Shown here piece by piece: positions 18,986 through 22,519 of a DNA stretch of 22,519 nucleotides. Within the stretch, counting starts at the first letter, position 1. Each line of letters opens with the position of its first letter. A program made the position numbers and the translations under genes. The stretch covers positions 1 to 22,519 of the forward strand of contig JBNGIS010037597.1 of NCBI GenBank assembly GCA_049999725.1. Direction: 5' to 3'. Under the pieces are notes generated by a model. It ran no database searches, was not told where the DNA came from, and was given only the letters and a program-made list of their open reading frames with translations. The DNA is from Haplomitrium mnioides. Its lineage: Eukaryota; Marchantiophyta; Haplomitriopsida; Calobryales.

Positions 18986-20243
18986 TGGATCAGGATATTC
19001 ACAATGATAGGCATGTGGTAGAGTATCTACGCACAAGTTTTCTGAGTGGACAACTTGATGCAAAGGAAAGAGATAGAGTCCAACAGCGAGCTAAGAGGTT
19101 CCGACGGGAAGGGGCTTAGATTTAGCACGTCTGGACGGATGGAAAGGTATGTGTTGTGCCTAAGCCGATGCAGCGTCTTGCACTGGTGCATCATGCCCAC
19201 GAGGAGTTGGGACATCTTGGAGTGAAGCGCACCTATAGTTTATTGCAGACACAATATTGGTGGAGGGGCATGAACACTGATGTGCAGCAATGGGTAGCCA
19301 AGTGTGTGGTGTGTGATCGAGTTCGAGCATTGTTTAATGCTCCCACTCCTCAATTGCAGCCACTACCGATCATGGGTTTGGGATATCGTTGGAGTTTGGA
19401 TTTTGCAGGTCCCTTGCCTTTGACCCAGCGGCACAATCGATATGTGTTGGTAATGGTGGAGCATTTCTCCAAGTGGGTTGAGTTGGTAGCCTTGCAAGAC
19501 AAGACCAGTGGAGGAGTGGCTGTCACTTTCTTGGACCGAGTTCTCAGTCATTTTAGGGCACCTGCCGAAGTGTTGACAGATCAGGGTACAGAATTTCAAG
19601 GTGAGTTTGAAGTTTTGTATGAGCAAGCTCTCATTGATCACCGTACTAAGTCTAGGGATCATCTTGAGGCAAATAGGTTGGCTAAACGAGTGGTTCAGAT
19701 GGTGAAAAGAGCATTGCACAAGTATGGCTTGCAAGTTGGTCACCATGGGGATTGGGATCTCCAGTTACAGTGGCTTGCGATGGGTTACAGATTTAGTAAG
19801 CATGTATCATTGGCATCTTTTCACCTTATTTCTTGTTATATAGTAGGGAACCTGATTTACCCTCCTCAATTCGATGTGATGCTACCATGGTTGTGGATCT
19901 AGATGATCTAGATGTTTAGATGCAGGTGTGTTTAGATAGAGCCCGGGTGTTCAAGAAAGTCATGCCCATGGCATTCGACAACCTTGCCATTGCTCAACAT
20001 CGTGATACTTTACGATATGCTACCATACGTGGAGGTGGATATCGCACTAGGATTCAGAGGTTTCATCCTGGTGATTATGTTTATTTGCAGCAGACAGCAC
20101 CCACGACACTTGATGTCACTGTTGGGCGACGGATTCTACGAGTACGTAAGGTACTGCCTTCGGGAGTTTTGCAACTGGAGGGACGTGATAGCATGGTTTG
20201 GAAGGATCATGTGCGCAATTGTGCACCTTGTCACCTTCTGAAC
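18986..20243 (+). pseudogene. Integrase of the methyltransferase Ty3 element (catalytic Glu replaced by Lys)
   Basis: Zinc-binding N-terminus: HHAHEELGHLG, with CVVC at 19303-19314. Catalytic core: Asp in SLDFAGPL (19399-19401) and Asp in LTDQGTEF (19579-19581). The third position, 35 residues on in RLAKRVVQ (19684-19686), is Lys (AAA) instead of Glu. TAG stops precede the zinc domain at 19117 and about 19123. A frameshift at about 19815 moves the C-terminal part into another frame (TAG at about 19917). There, FHPGDYVYLQQTAP and ILRVRKVLPSGVLQLEG form a small beta-rich C-terminal domain in the position of the Ty3 GPY/F module. No chromodomain follows. Confidence 0.92.
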
Positions 20244-20594
20244 ATTGATGGCACTATGGATCCCAGTGTGGCACAAGTTTCTGCAGGTTTGAAGTGTATG
20301 TTGTGTGGTTCTTCTAAGGGAGCCGCCACTATGTTGATTTGTGACAGATATTCTAGAGGATGACATATGTCATGTTTGACGCCTCCATTAGTTACTATTC
20401 ATAGTGAATCATCATTGTTCATAGAACAACTAGTTTCCATTGAGTTTTAGGGTTGGTATAGATTATAGGAGGTGAACGATAGGGCTCCATTGCACCCAGC
20501 CTCCTAGTCTTTGCATCAGGAGGTGTATATCAATTTTCTAGGAGATAGATGGCTAGCTAGTGTTAGGGGACCTGACCACTAGCTAGGGGGCGAT
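20244..20594 (+). pseudogene. PHD-like zinc finger and C-terminal tail of the polyprotein, ending at the polypurine tract
   Basis: In frame with the integrase C-terminus. CMLC (Cys at 20295 and 20304), then after 11 residues ICDRYSRG (Cys at 20340, Tyr at 20349 where Cys is expected), then HMSC (His at 20364, Cys at 20373) and LTPPL. The spacing C-x2-C-x11-C-x2-(C)-x4-H-x2-C followed by L-x-P-P-L is that of PHD fingers, which read histone H3 tails. A TGA at 20361 sits where PHD fingers usually have Trp or Phe. The last C-x2-C pair is not visible, so the finger is partial or diverged. The frame continues with TAG stops to about 20577. AGCTAGGGGGCGAT (20581-20594) is the polypurine tract directly before the LTR. 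Confidence 0.7.
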
Positions 20595-20988
20595 TGTGAG
20601 GCCTCATTTGTTGTATGCGCATGAGACTCAATTGCGTATCATTCTCTGTTGTCTGTCGGTAGATGTCATGGAATGTGTGTGGACAATGTAGTTGTGTAAG
20701 CGATGTGTATGCACATGACAGGTGTCACAACATTCCATGTAGTTTTCTATTTTTAGACATTTTGAGTTTTTTGTCTTTTCGTGTCTTAGTATATAAGGCC
20801 ATGTACTCTCATCGAAAGGTTATCTTTCGATGTCTCATTTCGTTTATGAACTAGGAGGAGAGCTGTGGTATTGCAGTTCTTGGAGAAGCGTAGATTCCTT
20901 GTGAGCAAAGGTGTGCTGGTTCTAATATCGAAAGATCAACACACAAGTTTGGAATTTCTTCGAGAAGGTATCACTCGAAGAAAAGTAT
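20595..20988 (+). repeat. 3' LTR of the methyltransferase Ty3 element
   Basis: It starts TGTGAGGCCTC immediately after the polypurine tract. TATATAAGG at 20790-20798 is the likely TATA box, and a perfect 9-bp hairpin lies at 20810-20832. Positions 20723-20987 match the partial 5' LTR. The right end is abrupt: after AAAAGTA, one T intervenes before a new LTR head (20989). The canonical CA end seen at 6918-6919 is missing, so the last bases may be deleted. Confidence 0.88.
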
Positions 20989-21114
20989 TGTGAGGTCTCA
21001 TGCATTGTATGCACATGAGACTCAATTGTGTATCATTCTCTATTGTATGTTGGTAGATGTCATGGAATGTGTGTGGAAAATGTAGTTGTGTAAGTGATGT
21101 GTATGCGCACGACA
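20989..21114 (+). repeat. Extra partial LTR (head only) of the methyltransferase Ty3 element
   Basis: It matches 20595-20720, with about 13 differences in 126 bases by eye, and ends GCACGACA. It stops at the same LTR position where the partial 5' LTR begins. It is followed by TGTG and the right half of the copia leader. Confidence 0.9.
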
Positions 21115-21487
21115 TGTGTTATCATCTACCACTGTATGATTTGGTTTTATTATTGTGAAGAACAACAGTGATTAAAAGTTGCATGATTTTTCTGTATACC
21201 AAGGCTTCTGATTTAGATGTATATCAAAGTCAGACATATTGTATACCATGACTTCTGATTCATACGTATATCAAAGTCAGATATATTGTATACCACGACT
21301 TCTAATTCAGACGTATATCAAAGTCAATAGTATTTTGTTCTCTACACATCACAAAGTCAGACGCCAGTGACTTGCTGGTTGTACATCCTCACCGTATATC
21401 GTATAATCGTATATTATACTATATATTGTGATATCTAAGGTAGTTATAGGAGGTGACACTAATTTTTGAATTTCTTAAGGGTTCAAA
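21115..21487 (+). repeat. Right half of copia leader with 3 x 47-bp tandem repeat
   Basis: After the TGTG target duplication the leader contains three copies of a 47-bp unit starting GTATACCA, at 21194, 21241 and 21288. Each copy contains TATATCAAAGTCA. A partial echo, CACAAAGTCAGACG, lies near 21350. An AT-rich run (about 21395-21430) precedes the gag start at 21488. Confidence 0.85.
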
Positions 21488-22120
21488 ATGGCAGATGGAA
21501 TTTCTCAGATTATAAGTGAGAAGTTAAATGAGAAAAATTATAGTGTTTGGTTTGTGAGAATAACCAACTTCATCAAAGACAAAGGTTTCTGGAATTTCAT
21601 CACAGGTGCTGAAGCAGAGCATGTGTTGAGCTCAAACCCATCTACTGCAAAAATGCAAGCATTCAAGAGTTATATTGAGAAAGCATACAAGTTGCTATAC
21701 TGGATTACCATCAGTAATGTTGATGATAAGATCATCTCTATGCTTGTTACAGAAGAACTTGACCTTGGTGGAGGAGCATCAACTAGTCAAAACAACCATG
21801 AACGAGTTTTATACTCTATTAGAGGTAGAGGTAGAGGTAGAGGTAGAGATAGAGGCTATGGAAGAAGCGGTTCTGGAAGAGGCCGTTCAAATGAGACTGT
21901 ACATAGTCATCAGCATCAACAGTCAAATTCATATGAAAGAAGCCAATCTTGAGGCAGAAGGAGTAATCAAGGATGTAGAGTTCAATATCAGAATCAAGGA
22001 ACAAATTGTTTTTATTGGGGCAAGCCAAGCCACATGGCGAGAGATTGCTATAAGAAACAAAATGATTTGAGGAACAACAGAGTTCAAGAGAACTATGCAG
22101 ATTCCCTTATTATGCAGCAT
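21488..22120 (+). pseudogene. Copia gag, internally shortened
   Basis: The frame opens MADGISQIISEKLNEKNYSV, and NYSVWFVRITNFIKDKGFW is the N-terminal hallmark of plant copia gag. It passes directly from DDKIISML to VTEELDLGGGAS, so most of the central capsid-like (UBN2-type) region appears to be missing. It then has an Arg-Gly run encoded by a GAGGTA repeat (about 21822-21855). A TGA at 21950-21952 follows. The zinc knuckle CFYWGKPSHMARDC (about 22007-22048) has Trp in place of the second Cys. I expect well over 250 residues before the knuckle in this gag type; here there are about 173. Confidence 0.85.
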
Positions 22121-22519
22121 GGGTACTTATTTGTCATGCATGAGGAAAAGAATGGTATAAGAGTTGTGTCAGATATTGAGATTTGGCATAAGTGTATTGG
22201 ACATGTCAACATACAAAGATTGAGAAGCATGCAGAGTTCAGGGGTAGTCGTTGGGCTGCCCATGCTTAAAGTGGAAGGAATGCAGAAGGTGTGTGAAGCT
22301 TGCTAATTCGATAAGTAGTCAAGGAAGCCATTTCCTCATGACACATATGTGGCACAGAGGCCACTTGAGTTGATACACTCATATGTATGGGGTCCTACAC
22401 AAACACAATCCATTGGAGGATGCACATATTATGTGACATTTATTGATGACTGTTTGTAGAAAACATAGGTATATTTTATGAAGCAGAAGAAATAGCCGCT
22501 ACTTTGAACCAGGAACAGG
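22121..22519 (+). pseudogene. Copia pol fragment: GAG-pre-integrase and start of integrase, protease missing
   Basis: Same frame as gag. The pre-integrase zinc domain reads IEIWHKCIGHVNIQRLRSMQ and ends VCEAC (His/His/Cys/Cys). Only about 35 residues separate it from the gag knuckle, with no Asp-Ser/Thr-Gly loop, so the protease has been lost. The integrase core starts LELIHSYVWGP, with Tyr in place of the first catalytic Asp, then YYVTFIDDC. Stops follow at 22304 (TAA), about 22316 (TAG), about 22457 (TAG) and beyond. The window ends inside the core. Confidence 0.88.

Larger units (their letters stand above)
6651..21114 (+). mobile_element. Ty3/gypsy retrotransposon encoding a C5 DNA methyltransferase and a PHD-like finger
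   Basis: A ~14.5-kb element nested in the copia leader, itself carrying a 4.8-kb insertion (10431-15272). In order it has a partial 5' LTR, a long leader, gag, a linker, protease, methyltransferase, reverse transcriptase, RNase H, integrase, a PHD-like finger, a purine tract, a nearly full LTR, and an extra partial LTR. The outer ends read TGTC and GACA and are flanked by TGTG on both sides. The RT-RNase H-integrase order is the Ty3/gypsy order. The coding frames are 2 (gag), 1 (linker), 3 (protease-methyltransferase), 1 (methyltransferase end through integrase) and 3 (integrase end and PHD). Frameshifts and about 20 stops make it a pseudogene array. Confidence 0.9.
5874..22519 (+). mobile_element. 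Ty1/copia retrotransposon, degenerate, split by a nested Ty3 element and cut by window edge
   Basis: The outermost element of the nest. It has a 5' LTR (about 5874-6465), an initiator-Met-tRNA primer site (6466-6480), and a leader in two halves (6481-6650 and 21115-21487) separated by the 14.5-kb Ty3 insertion. Gag-pol remains start at the ATG at 21488. With the insertion removed, the primer site would lie roughly 540 bp from the gag start, a reasonable copia leader. The 3' part (rest of integrase, reverse transcriptase, RNase H and 3' LTR) lies outside the window. Stops and internal deletions show that it is dead. Confidence 0.85.

Noticed and set aside
8759-20580. Reassigned genetic code with TAG read as Gln, suggested by the TAG-rich frames
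   Set aside because: Frameshifts also break the frames, several TAGs sit at non-Gln positions such as Trp, and the younger inner element has mainly TAA and TGA stops. Age-dependent deamination explains this better.

Overview
This window looks like intergenic DNA from a large, repeat-rich land-plant nuclear genome. The evidence is a chromodomain Ty3/gypsy element, a Ty1/copia element, initiator-Met-tRNA primer sites and G-box/TATA promoter motifs. No intact host gene is visible. Elements carrying a DNA methyltransferase of the kind seen here are not something I know from flowering plants, so a non-flowering plant is plausible, but the sequence does not settle this.

Layout. Positions 1-5873 hold a (CT)n tract, a decayed AT-rich stretch, a promoter-like or LTR-like segment with three G-boxes, a ~342-bp tandem array interrupted by a 100-N gap (2304-4045), and unassigned DNA. 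From 5874 to the right edge there is a three-level nest of LTR retrotransposons. (1) A Ty1/copia element on the + strand has its 5' LTR at about 5874-6465, a primer site at 6466, and a leader split by the next insertion. Its gag-pol remains resume at 21488 and run off the window. (2) A ~14.5-kb Ty3/gypsy element (6651-21114, + strand) sits in the copia leader. (3) A chromovirus (10431-15272, - strand) sits in the second element between its gag and protease coding regions.

The middle element is the main discovery. Its decayed polyprotein reads gag (two zinc knuckles), an unrecognised linker, aspartic protease, a complete C5 cytosine DNA methyltransferase domain, reverse transcriptase, RNase H, integrase, and a C-terminal PHD-like zinc finger. 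The methyltransferase is in the same frame as the protease, and its motifs appear in the order I, IV, VI, VIII, IX, X. The element therefore combines a DNA-methylating enzyme with a possible histone-reading module. Methyltransferase-bearing retrotransposons have been reported from dinoflagellates and a charophyte alga. I do not know of this combination with a PHD-like finger in a plant.

Everything is dead in this copy. The middle element has about 20 in-frame stops, nearly all TAG, plus several frameshifts. Both Ty3 integrases have Lys at the catalytic Glu position. The inner chromovirus has lost the front half of its reverse transcriptase. By eye, LTR divergence is about 7-10% for the middle element and about 3% for the inner one, which fits the nesting order. 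The middle element's LTR parts are arranged in an unusual permuted way: a head-less LTR on the left, and a nearly full LTR plus an extra LTR head on the right.
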